From Pseudomonas sp. JAI120 (lineage in GTDB: Bacteria; Pseudomonadota; Gammaproteobacteria; Pseudomonadales; Pseudomonadaceae), in assembly GCF_014207255.1 (NCBI RefSeq), contig NZ_JACHCZ010000003.1, forward strand, positions 370,813 through 434,812: a stretch of DNA of 64,000 nucleotides. Direction: 5' to 3'. The number at the start of each line of letters is the position of its first letter. The first letter of the stretch is position 1. The notes beneath the pieces are model-generated. The model was not told where the DNA came from, ran no database searches, and saw only the letters and a program-made list of their open reading frames with translations. Below, one piece after another: positions 53,432 to 62,971 of this stretch. Both the position numbers and the translations under genes were made by a program.

Positions 53432-54556
53432 CTACTCCTGCTTCGCCGACGTGGCCGCCGGCGTGGACGCTGCCTTGGCTTCGTCAGCAGACAAATGACG
53501 ACGCTCGAGGTACGCCTGCACTGCGGCCAGGCTCGCCGCCAAATCGGGTGTCACTACCGAGACAGCTTTAGGCTCAAGCTCGGCGATACGCGCCAGCATC
53601 GCCTTGCTCTGCGGGTTGTCCTGGTTGAAGTTGTCCTGCAACACGCTGCGTGCTTCACCCAGCGAACGGCTGTACACCGCCGACTCACCATTGAGCGCCG
53701 CCCATTGCGCTTGTTCCAGGGCCAGGCTCAGGGCCAGGCGCACTTGGTTCAAGCCCTGGCCGGCAAGCAGCGGCCGGATGTTGTCATCAGGGTTGAAGTC
53801 GATGCGGAAGTAGCGGGAGATCTGTTCCCACCACTGGCTCCATCGGTTGTCGGTATCGGTGCTCGGGCGCCCCTGGGATGCGGGCTCGGTCAGTTGATAC
53901 TCGGGGGCAATGGCCGCCAGTTGCACGACCTGATCACGCAAGGCCGCCAATTGCAGATACAGCCCGGTGCGGTCCGGCTGCTCAGTACTGCGCAACGCGG
54001 CAAGGCTCTTGGCCAACTGTTCGCGGGCAGCGTAGGAGCCTGGATCGCTTTGCTCGCGAAGAATCTCGTCGGCACCCTGGACCAGCGCCTGGGCGCTGTT
54101 GATGTCCTGCAAGGCAGACAAGCGCAAACTCGCCAGGCGAATCAAGTGTTCGGCCTCAGCCAAGCGCCAATCCTTGCGGCTGGCACCCAGCACGGTTTCC
54201 AGGCGCTGGCTCAAGCGCTGCTGGTCACCCTGCAACTGGGCCACCAGGCGACGGCGCTCCTCGAGCTCATCCGCACCCGGCAGCTGCGCCAGGCGTGCAG
54301 CCAGTTGCTGCTGGCTTTGCTTGAGGGTCTGGGATTGGTCGTCCAGGGTCTGCACTTGGCCCAGCTGTTGCTGGCTGCTGGCTTGCAGGGCACGGACCTG
54401 CCAGATCCCCCAACCGCCGGCGGCAACACCCGCAGCGCCAAGCAGCAGGGCGACAACTGCCAGGCCATTGCCGCGGCGCGGCGCGGTGACCGGTGACTCA
54501 ACCGGCGCATCAAGTGCGGGTTGGGTTTCATCTTTAGGCAAGGCTGTTTCGCTCAC
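53432..54556 (-). CDS. hemX: HemX membrane protein
   Basis: 374 residues with one N-terminal span (about 31-55, LAVVALLLGAAGVAAGGWGI) and long periplasmic helical segments. Often labelled uroporphyrin-III C-methyltransferase, but no SAM-binding methyltransferase domain is seen. It starts 18 nt after hemD and is followed by hemY at 5 nt, fitting one operon. Confidence 0.88.
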   Translation of the reverse strand: MSETALPKDETQPALDAPVESPVTAPRRGNGLAVVALLLGAAGVAAGGWGIWQVRALQASSQQQLGQVQTLDDQSQTLKQSQQQLAARLAQLPGADELEERRRLVAQLQGDQQRLSQRLETVLGASRKDWRLAEAEHLIRLASLRLSALQDINSAQALVQGADEILREQSDPGSYAAREQLAKSLAALRSTEQPDRTGLYLQLAALRDQVVQLAAIAPEYQLTEPASQGRPSTDTDNRWSQWWEQISRYFRIDFNPDDNIRPLLAGQGLNQVRLALSLALEQAQWAALNGESAVYSRSLGEARSVLQDNFNQDNPQSKAMLARIAELEPKAVSVVTPDLAASLAAVQAYLERRHLSADEAKAASTPAATSAKQE

Positions 54557-54574
54557 GTATCCGTCCTTTGCGTA

Positions 54575-55333
54575 TCAGAGAGTGGGAACGGCATGACTCC
54601 GTAACGCCACTAACAAAGCCGCGGCGCTCGCGCCGCGACAATCCACAACTTTTTCTGCGCCAGCGGCCCGCGCCATCTCGGCGACTCGGGGGCTGGGCAC
54701 GAACAACGGCAGCTGTGCCACCTGTGGCCAATCGGGTCCGGCCAAGGCTTGCAGGTGCAAAAAACCCTGCCCACTGCTGACCACCAGGCCGTTCAAGCGT
54801 TCCAACTGGATGCGCCGGGTCAGTACACCCGTGTCGTAAGTCGGCAGGAAACGGCGATACAACTCCAGGTAGTCGACACTAGCACCTTGCTCGCGCAAAC
54901 GCTCAGCCAGCAGCTCCCGCCCCCCCTCGCCGCGCAGGATCAAAACCCGCGCACCGGGCCGTGCGATAGCCTCGCGCAACGCAGGCAATTGAAGCAAGGC
55001 CTCGCTGTCGTCGCCGGTTTGGGGATAGTGAACGCAGAGGCCGTGATCAGCCAGGACCTGCGCGGTGGCCGCACCGACGCTGAACCACGACAGTTGCGGC
55101 CAGGCTTGATCCAACTGTTGTACGGCAAGCCGCGCCGCCGGTTTGCTCACCACGATCACCGCACAATAGCGGCCAAGATCGCCGAAGATGGCCTGTTGTT
55201 CGGGGGTAACGGGTAACGGCTCGATGTCCAGCAAAGGCAGGCTGCTGCTGAGGATACCGGCTTCGGACAACGCCGCCGCCAGGGCTGCCGATTCCTCGGC
55301 AGGCCGTGTCAGCAGCACTCGCCAGTCGGTCAC
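54575..55333 (-). CDS. hemD: Uroporphyrinogen-III synthase
   Basis: 252 residues of the HemD fold. It starts WRVLLTRPAEESAALAAALS and contains GLVVSSGQGFLHLQAL. It turns hydroxymethylbilane into uroporphyrinogen III, inverting ring D. Its ATG overlaps the hemC stop by 4 nt. HemD sequences vary widely; gene context secures this one. Confidence 0.9.
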   Translation of the reverse strand: MTDWRVLLTRPAEESAALAAALSEAGILSSSLPLLDIEPLPVTPEQQAIFGDLGRYCAVIVVSKPAARLAVQQLDQAWPQLSWFSVGAATAQVLADHGLCVHYPQTGDDSEALLQLPALREAIARPGARVLILRGEGGRELLAERLREQGASVDYLELYRRFLPTYDTGVLTRRIQLERLNGLVVSSGQGFLHLQALAGPDWPQVAQLPLFVPSPRVAEMARAAGAEKVVDCRGASAAALLVALRSHAVPTL

Positions 55334-56271
55334 TGCGGGCCGGCCTCGCCGTAGACCTTTTGCAGAATGGCGCCAGCCCCCTTGTCCAACAGCTCTTCAG
55401 CCACCTGGACACCCAAGGCGACGGCATCACGTTGCGGACCACGGACTTCGGCAGTCAGCAGAGTGCCCCCTTCCGGATCCCCAACCAGGCCACGCAGCCA
55501 CAGGTTTTCACCTTCGAGCACGGCGTAACAGGCGATCGGCACCTGACAGCCACCGTTGAGGTGCTTGTTCAGGGCGCGTTCGGCCGTGACGCGCACTTCA
55601 GTATCGTGGTGATCCAGGGGTTTGAGCAGAGCGTGGATTTCACTGTCGGCGGTGCGGCATTCAATGCCCACGGCGCCTTGCCCACCAGCAGGCAGACTGT
55701 CTTCGACGCTGATGGCCGAGGTGATGCGGTCTTCGAAGCCCAAACGGATCAGGCCGGCGGCAGCGAGGATGATCGCGTCATACTCACCGGCATCGAGCTT
55801 GGCCAGGCGGGTGTTGACGTTGCCACGCAGGAAGCGAATCTGCAGGTCCGGACGACGGGTCAACAATTGTGCCTGGCGACGCAGGCTGGAGGTGCCGACA
55901 ATGCTGCCCAGAGGCAAGTCATCCAAGGACGCGAAGGTGTTGGAAACGAAGGCATCACGCGGGTCTTCACGTTCACAGATGCAAAACAGGCCCAGGCCTT
56001 CGGGGAAGTCCATGGGCACGTCTTTCATTGAATGCACAGCGATGTCGGCTTCGTTTTCCAGCAGCGCTGTTTCCAGTTCCTTGACGAACAGGCCCTTGCC
56101 GCCGATCTTCGACAGCGGCGAGTCCAGCAGCTTGTCGCCGCGACTGACCATGGGCACCAGGGTCACCTTGAGGCCGGGATGGGCCTGCTCAAGACGTGCT
56201 TTGACGTATTCGGCCTGCCACAAGGCCAGGGCGCTTTTACGGGTGGCGATGCGGATTTCGCGAGAGGACAT
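55330..56271 (-). CDS. hemC: Porphobilinogen deaminase (hydroxymethylbilane synthase)
   Basis: 313 residues starting REIRIATRKSALALWQAEYV. It has VHSMKDVPMDFPEGL (catalytic Asp), GTSSLRRQAQL and the dipyrromethane cofactor cysteine in LNGGCQVPIACYA. It polymerises four porphobilinogens. It lies directly after algR, as in P. aeruginosa. Confidence 0.96.
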   Translation of the reverse strand: MSSREIRIATRKSALALWQAEYVKARLEQAHPGLKVTLVPMVSRGDKLLDSPLSKIGGKGLFVKELETALLENEADIAVHSMKDVPMDFPEGLGLFCICEREDPRDAFVSNTFASLDDLPLGSIVGTSSLRRQAQLLTRRPDLQIRFLRGNVNTRLAKLDAGEYDAIILAAAGLIRLGFEDRITSAISVEDSLPAGGQGAVGIECRTADSEIHALLKPLDHHDTEVRVTAERALNKHLNGGCQVPIACYAVLEGENLWLRGLVGDPEGGTLLTAEVRGPQRDAVALGVQVAEELLDKGAGAILQKVYGEAGPQ

Positions 56272-56408
56272 GGATCAATCCGTACTGAATAGATACGGCA
56301 GATAATAACAGCTCAGGCAAATACGCTTTGATTTGAATCAGCAAGTGCGGGGCCTCCCTGGCCACGTCGCACCGGGATAATGAATACAGTCTCGCCAAAA
56401 CCCCCGGG

Positions 56409-57155
56409 CTAAAGCTGCTGCATCATCTTGCGCACGCCGGCGACATGGCGTCGGCTGACAATCAACGCATCCCCGTTAAGCCCTTTGAGGAACAACTGAA
56501 AGTGCCCGAGGGGCGTGCGCTGCAGGCGCTCGATCCGCTCGCGGGCCACTAGCGCGTTACGGTGAATACGCACGAAGCGGTCACCGAACTCATCCTCAAG
56601 GGCCTTGAGCGGCTCATCTAGCAACACTTCACCGGCCTCATGTCGCAAGGTCACGTACTTGTGATCGGCAATGAAGTAGACCACCTGGTTCAAAGGGATC
56701 AGCTCGATGCCTTTGCGTGTGCGGGCACTGATATGGCTGCGCGGCCCGTTACCACTTTGGGCGGCCGGCTGGGTCAGGGCAGCAAGCTGGGTGCGGTTGG
56801 GGCGTTCAGCTTTCTTCAGGGCCCTGAGCAAGGCTTCGGCAGTCACCGGCTTGACCACGAAGCTGACACCACTGGCCTCCAGTGTCTGCGCGGCAAACTC
56901 TTCCTGCGCCGCAAATAACACCACGGCGGGTGGCGATTCGCGCTCACTCAGTCGGGCGGCAACTTGCAGGCCATCAAGGCCCGGCATGCGGATATCGAGC
57001 AACACCACGTCCGGCTTGAGGCTGTCGATCAACGTCAACGCCTCCTCTCCGCTGGTGGCACTCGGTTCAAGGACTGTATAACCCTCGAGATCACTGACCA
57101 AACGGCTCAGTCGCTCGCGGGCTTGGGGTTCGTCATCAACGATCAGGACATTCAT
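56409..57155 (-). CDS. algR: AlgR, LytTR-family response regulator
   Basis: 248 residues. The receiver domain (1-120) has the acidic pair DDE at 7-9 and phosphoacceptor Asp54 (VVLLDIRMPGLDG). The C-terminal LytTR DNA-binding domain contains IPLNQVVYFIADHKYVTLRH and FVRIHRNALVARERIERLQR. AlgR controls alginate, twitching and virulence genes in P. aeruginosa. Start at 57155 gives the MNVLIVDDEP opening. The gap to argH is too short for the histidine kinase AlgZ/FimS that lies here in P. aeruginosa. Confidence 0.95.
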   Translation of the reverse strand: MNVLIVDDEPQARERLSRLVSDLEGYTVLEPSATSGEEALTLIDSLKPDVVLLDIRMPGLDGLQVAARLSERESPPAVVLFAAQEEFAAQTLEASGVSFVVKPVTAEALLRALKKAERPNRTQLAALTQPAAQSGNGPRSHISARTRKGIELIPLNQVVYFIADHKYVTLRHEAGEVLLDEPLKALEDEFGDRFVRIHRNALVARERIERLQRTPLGHFQLFLKGLNGDALIVSRRHVAGVRKMMQQL

Positions 57156-57657
57156 ATAGCGCTGGATTCCTGCGTGAGTCTCGCACAAGGATAGCGTAGA
57201 CAGGTGCGGTGACTTGCGTCACAGCGATCCACGCTAAGACTAGCGCGAGCGGCAAAAAGTGCCCTGACAGCGGCACCCATATTTACCCGGACCTGTTCAA
57301 TAGCGCCCAAGACCTGCTGCCTTCGGGCATCGTCGTAGGGTTTGCTGATGCACAATCCGAATACCCCCCTTTTAAATGGATAGTCAGGCTCTGACCGCAT
57401 TACCCGACTTTGGTGCATTCACACACTATCAGTCCAACTGTAGACGCTCGCCGAGACGATATTGCTCAATCGTCAAATATCGTATCAATAAGCAGCTGCC
57501 TCCAGTCTCGTCCTGGACGCGGTCGGCGGCAAGGCACTTAGCCATCCTTTGCACAAATAAAAATGCCGACGACCCGCAGCACCGCCTCCAAGGGCAACCC
57601 TGTTATTATCGCCGCCACACTTTCATGCCTCTTAATAAGCAGACCACGAGCGAATCC
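57156..57657. other. 502-bp algR-argH intergenic region, no gene
   Basis: Separates divergent algR and argH, and must hold their promoters. Frames in it have no recognisable domain. It contains an imperfect palindrome GTGACTTGCGTCAC (57209-57222). No histidine-kinase remnant is recognisable. The argH start at 57658 is chosen in preference to the longer upstream frame. Confidence 0.6.
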
Positions 57658-59052
57658 ATGAGCACCGACAAGACCAACCAGTCCTGGGGCGGCCGCTTCA
57701 GTGAACCCGTCGACGCCTTCGTCGCCCGCTTCACCGCCTCCGTCACCTTTGACCAGCGCCTGTACCGCCACGACATCATGGGCTCCATCGCCCATGCGAC
57801 GATGCTGGCCAAGGTCGGCGTGCTGACCGACGCCGAGCGCGACAGCATCATCGATGGCCTGACCACCATCCGCGGTGAGATCGAAGCCGGTACGTTCGAC
57901 TGGCGTGTCGACCTGGAAGACGTGCACATGAACATCGAGGCCCGCCTCACCGACCGTATCGGTGTGACCGGCAAGAAACTGCACACCGGTCGTAGCCGTA
58001 ACGATCAGGTGGCCACCGACATCCGCCTGTGGCTGCGCGACGAAATCGACCTGATCCTGGCCGAAATCACCCGCTTGCAGAAAGGTTTGCTGGAGCAGGC
58101 TGAGCGTGAGGCGGACACCATCATGCCCGGCTTCACCCACCTGCAAACCGCACAACCGGTGACCTTCGGTCACCACCTGCTGGCCTGGTTCGAAATGCTC
58201 AGCCGCGACTACGAGCGCCTGGTGGATTGCCGCAAGCGCGCCAATCGCATGCCGCTCGGCAGCGCCGCCCTGGCCGGCACCACGTACCCGATCGACCGTG
58301 AGTACACCGCACAACTGCTGGGCTTCGACGCCGTCGGCGGCAACTCTCTGGACGGCGTATCGGACCGCGATTTCGCCATCGAATTCTGCGCCGCCGCCAG
58401 CATTGCGATGATGCATCTGTCGCGTTTCTCCGAAGAGCTGGTGCTGTGGACCAGTGCGCAATTCCAGTTCATCGACCTGCCGGACCGCTTCTGCACCGGC
58501 AGCTCGATCATGCCGCAAAAGAAAAACCCCGACGTGCCCGAGCTGGTGCGTGGCAAGAGCGGCCGTGTATTCGGCGCACTGATGGGCCTGCTGACCCTGA
58601 TGAAAGGCCAGCCTTTGGCCTACAACAAGGACAACCAGGAAGACAAGGAACCGCTGTTCGACGCCGCCGACACCCTGCGCGATTCGCTGCGCGCGTTTGC
58701 CGACATGATCCCGGCGATCAAGCCCAAGCACGCGATCATGCGTGAAGCGGCCCTGCGCGGTTTCTCCACGGCGACTGACCTGGCGGACTACCTGGTACGC
58801 CGTGGCCTGCCGTTCCGCGACTGCCACGAGATCGTTGGCCATGCGGTGAAGTACGGCGTGGACACCGGCAAGGACCTGGCGGAAATGAGCCTGGAAGAAC
58901 TGCGCCAGTTCAGTGACCAGATCGAACAGGACGTGTTTGCCGTGTTGACCCTGGAAGGCTCGGTGAATGCCCGTAACCACGTGGGCGGTACCGCGCCGGC
59001 GCAGGTGAAGGCAGCCGTCTTGCGCGGCCAGGCCCTGCTCGCCAGTCGCTAA
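57658..59052 (+). CDS. argH: Argininosuccinate lyase
   Basis: 464 residues, standard length. The fumarase/aspartase signature GSSIMPQKKNPD is intact, as is the substrate region TGRSRNDQVATDIRLWLRDE. It splits argininosuccinate into arginine and fumarate. The ATG at 57658 (MSTDKTNQSWGGRFSEPVDA) is the family start. A strong stem-loop follows the stop codon. Confidence 0.96.
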   Translation: MSTDKTNQSWGGRFSEPVDAFVARFTASVTFDQRLYRHDIMGSIAHATMLAKVGVLTDAERDSIIDGLTTIRGEIEAGTFDWRVDLEDVHMNIEARLTDRIGVTGKKLHTGRSRNDQVATDIRLWLRDEIDLILAEITRLQKGLLEQAEREADTIMPGFTHLQTAQPVTFGHHLLAWFEMLSRDYERLVDCRKRANRMPLGSAALAGTTYPIDREYTAQLLGFDAVGGNSLDGVSDRDFAIEFCAAASIAMMHLSRFSEELVLWTSAQFQFIDLPDRFCTGSSIMPQKKNPDVPELVRGKSGRVFGALMGLLTLMKGQPLAYNKDNQEDKEPLFDAADTLRDSLRAFADMIPAIKPKHAIMREAALRGFSTATDLADYLVRRGLPFRDCHEIVGHAVKYGVDTGKDLAEMSLEELRQFSDQIEQDVFAVLTLEGSVNARNHVGGTAPAQVKAAVLRGQALLASR

Positions 59053-59057
59053 AAAAA

Positions 59058-59090
59058 TGTGTGAGGGGGGCAAGCCCCCCTCACACACTT
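59058..59090. terminator. 13-bp stem-loop after argH
   Basis: TGTGTGAGGGGGG (59058-59070) pairs perfectly with CCCCCCTCACACA (59075-59087) around CAAG. It begins 6 nt past the argH stop. The arms resemble REP arms, so it may be a derived single REP unit acting as a terminator. Confidence 0.65.
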
Positions 59091-59092
59091 GA

Positions 59093-59329
59093 TCACTTTT
59101 TGGCCGCATTCATCGCCATGAACGCCGGCATCGCTGCTTCCCTGTCCGCCGCCACCTTCTGCGCATTGGGCATGGCAGGCAGCCTCTCCAGAAACAGCTT
59201 CTCGCCCACCGCACAGGCGAGGTTCACGCTGTACATGAAGCCGCTGCAAGCGTTATAGCCCGCCTGGCCAGCAGCATCACCTGCCTGAATGGGGGTAGAC
59301 TGGCGCCCTTTCCTTGAGGAGCCTGCCAT
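59093..59329 (-). CDS. Possible small gene or remnant, minus strand
   Basis: A 78-codon frame (stop at 59093, ATG at 59329). The C-terminal 60 codons end mostly in G or C like the real genes (QAGYNACSGFMYSVNLACAV...). The proposed start codon is complementary to the start region of the next plus-strand gene, and no ribosome-binding site is seen. It may be a truncated gene or chance; the family is not recognised. Confidence 0.3.
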   Translation of the reverse strand: MAGSSRKGRQSTPIQAGDAAGQAGYNACSGFMYSVNLACAVGEKLFLERLPAMPNAQKVAADREAAMPAFMAMNAAKK

Positions 59330-59612
59330 GAGCGAGCCGACCGATATCGACAGCGACGAAGAAGAGTTCACCGAAAACACCTTGATCGAAGCGATCGAAA
59401 ACCAGATCGAAAGCGACAACCCACCTGCCGCCAAGGCCACTTTCAACAAACTGACTCTGGTGGGTTATGAGCGTGAGGAGATCCTGAATCTCATGGCTCA
59501 TGTGTTGGCTTTCGAGATCGACGCGATGCTGGATGATGACCGCGCATTCAATACCGAATGGTATGAAACAGCGCTGCGGGCACTGCCTGAGCTGCCTCCC
59601 GAAAAGGAATAA
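59328..59612 (+). CDS. Small acidic protein of unknown function
   Basis: 94 residues, very acidic at the N-terminus (MSEPTDIDSDEEEFTENTLI) and helical afterwards (LVGYEREEILNLMAHVLAFE). GAGGA precedes the ATG by 9 nt. No domain is recognised, but codon use and a good start argue for a real gene. Such short acidic proteins are common near argH-cyaA in this genus (inference). Confidence 0.65.
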   Translation: MSEPTDIDSDEEEFTENTLIEAIENQIESDNPPAAKATFNKLTLVGYEREEILNLMAHVLAFEIDAMLDDDRAFNTEWYETALRALPELPPEKE

Positions 59613-59707
59613 TCCCGGCACACCGCAACACGCTGGACAGTTCGGCAAAGTGCGTTCACCTTATGGTCTGCTAGCCTCTAATAAATTTTAGAAAGTCTGG
59701 AGTCCTT

Positions 59708-59962
59708 ATGTCGTATACCCCTGAGTTGGTTGCCGAACTGGAAATCCTTGCACTCTTCAACCTGGGTAGCTCCCAGGAAGGTCTGAAAGTCCACCAGACC
59801 GCCGCTCCCACTGCCATCGCTGCTGCCCGGCGCCTGTATGACAAAGACTTGATCGACCAGCCAGATGGCGGTTATCTGACCAGCCTTGGCCGGGATGCTG
59901 CCGAGCACGCACAAAGCCTGCTGACTATTCTGACGACCGCCGCGACCAAAGAAGCCGCCTGA
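59708..59962 (+). CDS. TIGR02647 family small protein
   Basis: 84 residues (MSYTPELVAELEILALFNLG...), with a compact helical domain and the segment QPDGGYLTSLGRDAAEHAQS resembling a winged-helix wing and recognition helix. It matches the TIGR02647 family of Pseudomonas and relatives. DNA binding is suggested only by this resemblance. Confidence 0.75.
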   Translation: MSYTPELVAELEILALFNLGSSQEGLKVHQTAAPTAIAAARRLYDKDLIDQPDGGYLTSLGRDAAEHAQSLLTILTTAATKEAA

Positions 59963-60130
59963 TACTTGATACCGCCCATGGAGTCCGCCCCGTGCGGATT
60001 CCGAGGGCGTTGCTGTGGGAACGAGAAAATTCTGACGTCAAAAACCATTTCCCTCTAAACCTCCTGCACTACTGAATGTAAACTCCTACATGGCCGCCCA
60101 TGTCGGGCCCTGCGAGCCACCGAGTTCGAC

Positions 60131-62971
60131 ATGACCCGCACCCATGAAATCCGCCCTGACCTGGACGAAGGCATCGACCGCAAGGTGCTGGCCCAATTGC
60201 GCGCGCGCTTCATGGCCCTCAATGAAGGTCGCATGGCTCGTGCCGTCGAAGGGCTGACGCCGCGCCAGCAAAGCGTGCTGACCCTGCTGCCGCTGTTTTT
60301 TCACGTCAATCATCCGCTGTTGCCAGGTTACGTATCGGGCAGCACGCCAGCCGGGCTGTCGAACTTCGAGCCCGACGCCCAGGCCCTGACCGAAGCCCAG
60401 CGCTTGACCCGCTCGTTCTCTTACAAGCCGCGTACGGTTAATCAACCCAAACCGATCCATGGCCTGTTCCTGATGGGCAGCCTCGGCACCCTGGCCCAGG
60501 CCGATCAGAGTGACATGGATGTGTGGGTGTGCCACGCCCCCGACCTGGGTGAAAACGAGCTCGCGGAGCTGCGCAAAAAATGCCAACTGCTGGAAGCCTG
60601 GGCCCTCACGATGGGCGCCGAGGCACACTTCTTCCTGATCGAGCCGACGCGCTTCGTACTCGGCGAGCGCGATACGCAGCTGAGCTCCGACGACTGCGGC
60701 ACGACCCAGCACTACCTGTTGTTGGACGAGTTCTACCGCACAGCCATCTGGCTGGCCGGGCGCACGCCGATCTGGTGGCTGGTGCCGGTGTATGAAGAAA
60801 CCCGCTATGCGGAATTCACCCACACACTGATCTCAAAACGTTTTATCCGCGCCGATGAAACCCTCGACCTCGGCCACCTGGCGCGCATCCCTCCCGGTGA
60901 ATTCATTGGTGCCGGGCTGTGGCAACTGTTCAAGGGCATCGAGTCGCCGTACAAATCGGTACTCAAGCTGCTGCTGACCGAGGTCTACGCCAGCGAGCAC
61001 CCGAACGTGCATTGCCTGAGCCTGCGCTTCAAGCGCGCGGTGTTCGCCAACCAGATGGACCTGGATGAGCTGGACCCGTACATCGTGGTGTACCGCCGTA
61101 TCGAGGAATACCTCCGGGCACGCAACGAGCCCGAGCGCCTGGAACTGGTGCGCCGCGCCTTGTACCTGAAGGTCAACCGCAAACTCAGCGCCGGTCAGCG
61201 CAATGCCAGCTGGCAACGGCTGTTGCTGGAACGCCTGGCCCATGAGTGGGGCTGGGACCAGCGCCAACTGGCGCTGCTGGACAGCCGCAGCCAGTGGAAA
61301 GTACGCCAGGTGGCCTCCGAGCGCCGGGCCCTGGTCAGCGAGCTGAACTACAGCTATCGCTTCCTGACCCAATTCGCCCGTACCGAACAGACCGTCAGCC
61401 TGATCAACAAGCGTGACCTCAATGTGCTCGGTCGGCGCCTGTACGCAGCCTTTGAACGCAAGGCGGGCAAAGTCGAATTCATCAACCCCGGCATCGCCCC
61501 GGACCTGGCCGAAGACACCCTGACCCTGGTGCAATCGCCCAACCGCAAGGAGCCCGGCCAGCACCACTGGGGCCTGTACAACGGCAACCTCACGGCCCTG
61601 GAGTGGGAGCACTTCGCGCCGATCAAGCGCAGCCGCGACCTGCTGGAAATGCTCACCTGGTGCCACCGCAACGGCGTCATCGACAGCAGCACCCGCCTGG
61701 CGCTGCACCCCGGCACCAGCGACATGACCGAATTCGAGCTGTTCAACCTGCTGGGCAGCCTGCAACAGACGATCGCCCTTCCCCTGGCCAGCGTTGATGA
61801 AGCGCGCCTGCTGCGCTCGGCGGTGCCCGAGGAAGTGTTGCTGCTGATCAACGTCGGCGTCGACCCACTCAAGCATCATCGCGACCTGAATATCCTGATG
61901 ACGACGGAGCGCACCGATTCCCTGAGTTATGCCGGTGTGCGCGACAACCTCGTACTGACCCTGGACCAGGTCACCCTCAACAGTTGGAACGAGGTGATGG
62001 TCAGCCGCTACGACGGCCCGCACGCCCTGCTCGATTGCCTGCGCGACTACCTCAATCAACTGCCGTCAGATCACTTGCCACGCCTGCGGGTACGCTGTTT
62101 TTGCCATAACCGTGCGCAATTCATTGCCCAGCGCGTGGAAGAAGTCTTCGATACCGCGCAAAACCTGCTGCTGGGTCAAGGCAACCACCGCTACTTGCTC
62201 CAAGTGCAGCAGCACTATCACGTGATGGAGTTGATGCCGGGCCAGGCCACCCACGTATCGCTGGCGACCCAGGATGCACTGGTCGCCTATCTCAGCGAGG
62301 AGCTGGCCAGCTACAGCCCGCTGCATCTGGATGCCATGGCCCTGGAAGACCACGACCTGGCGCTGTTGCTGCCCATGGGCATGGCCGATTGCGTGCAGGT
62401 GTTCTACCGGGTCAACGAAGGCTTCGCCGAGCTGTATGTGCTGGATGAGTTCAACGCGCTCTGGCAGCAGAGCTTGCCGTTTCATGATGAGCAGAGCCTG
62501 TTGGCACCGCTGCAGCGCTTTTTGCAGTCGATCATCTATCGCCGGGAAGCGCTGTCGCCTTTGGATACGCAACAACCGTTGGGCGAGGTGCAAACCTTGT
62601 ACTACCAACTGTTGCCGTCGGGAGGCACGCGCGCGCGCGGCGTCGAGCCGCGGCCGGCCCCGCAAAATCCCGCCAACAAACCGTTTTATGACGTGCAGGC
62701 GATTATCGGCAAGGCGGCGCAGGGCCAGGTGGGCATTACCCTGTACTGCAATCAGCGGGAATTTTCAGAACTGGAATTCGGCGACCAGCTCTTTGCCGTG
62801 GTCGCCCAGGAGATCGTCGGTCAACGCCGGGAAGCCGAGCGCTACCGCTGCTACATCACCGACCTCGACCTGTCGGGGCTGCTCGGTGATGTGCAAAGCC
62901 CAAGCAATTTGTATCTGCGCTACAAGGCCGAGCTGGAGCTCGCGCTGAATGAAGCGCTGAGCCAGATTTAG
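60131..62971 (+). CDS. cyaA: Class I adenylate cyclase
   Basis: 946 residues. The N-terminal catalytic domain has the class I signature LMGSLGTLAQADQSDMDVWV, a nucleotidyltransferase fold with the Asp pair in SDMDVW, around residues 115-135. A long C-terminal regulatory region follows. It makes cyclic AMP from ATP. In P. aeruginosa CyaA has a modest role next to CyaB. The ribosome-binding site is weak, which may limit translation. The stop overlaps the convergent rnk stop by 4 nt. Confidence 0.94.
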   Translation: MTRTHEIRPDLDEGIDRKVLAQLRARFMALNEGRMARAVEGLTPRQQSVLTLLPLFFHVNHPLLPGYVSGSTPAGLSNFEPDAQALTEAQRLTRSFSYKPRTVNQPKPIHGLFLMGSLGTLAQADQSDMDVWVCHAPDLGENELAELRKKCQLLEAWALTMGAEAHFFLIEPTRFVLGERDTQLSSDDCGTTQHYLLLDEFYRTAIWLAGRTPIWWLVPVYEETRYAEFTHTLISKRFIRADETLDLGHLARIPPGEFIGAGLWQLFKGIESPYKSVLKLLLTEVYASEHPNVHCLSLRFKRAVFANQMDLDELDPYIVVYRRIEEYLRARNEPERLELVRRALYLKVNRKLSAGQRNASWQRLLLERLAHEWGWDQRQLALLDSRSQWKVRQVASERRALVSELNYSYRFLTQFARTEQTVSLINKRDLNVLGRRLYAAFERKAGKVEFINPGIAPDLAEDTLTLVQSPNRKEPGQHHWGLYNGNLTALEWEHFAPIKRSRDLLEMLTWCHRNGVIDSSTRLALHPGTSDMTEFELFNLLGSLQQTIALPLASVDEARLLRSAVPEEVLLLINVGVDPLKHHRDLNILMTTERTDSLSYAGVRDNLVLTLDQVTLNSWNEVMVSRYDGPHALLDCLRDYLNQLPSDHLPRLRVRCFCHNRAQFIAQRVEEVFDTAQNLLLGQGNHRYLLQVQQHYHVMELMPGQATHVSLATQDALVAYLSEELASYSPLHLDAMALEDHDLALLLPMGMADCVQVFYRVNEGFAELYVLDEFNALWQQSLPFHDEQSLLAPLQRFLQSIIYRREALSPLDTQQPLGEVQTLYYQLLPSGGTRARGVEPRPAPQNPANKPFYDVQAIIGKAAQGQVGITLYCNQREFSELEFGDQLFAVVAQEIVGQRREAERYRCYITDLDLSGLLGDVQSPSNLYLRYKAELELALNEALSQI

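Noticed and set aside
53432..54556. Naming hemX a uroporphyrin-III methyltransferase
   Set aside because: No SAM-dependent methyltransferase domain is visible; the label comes from operon position.
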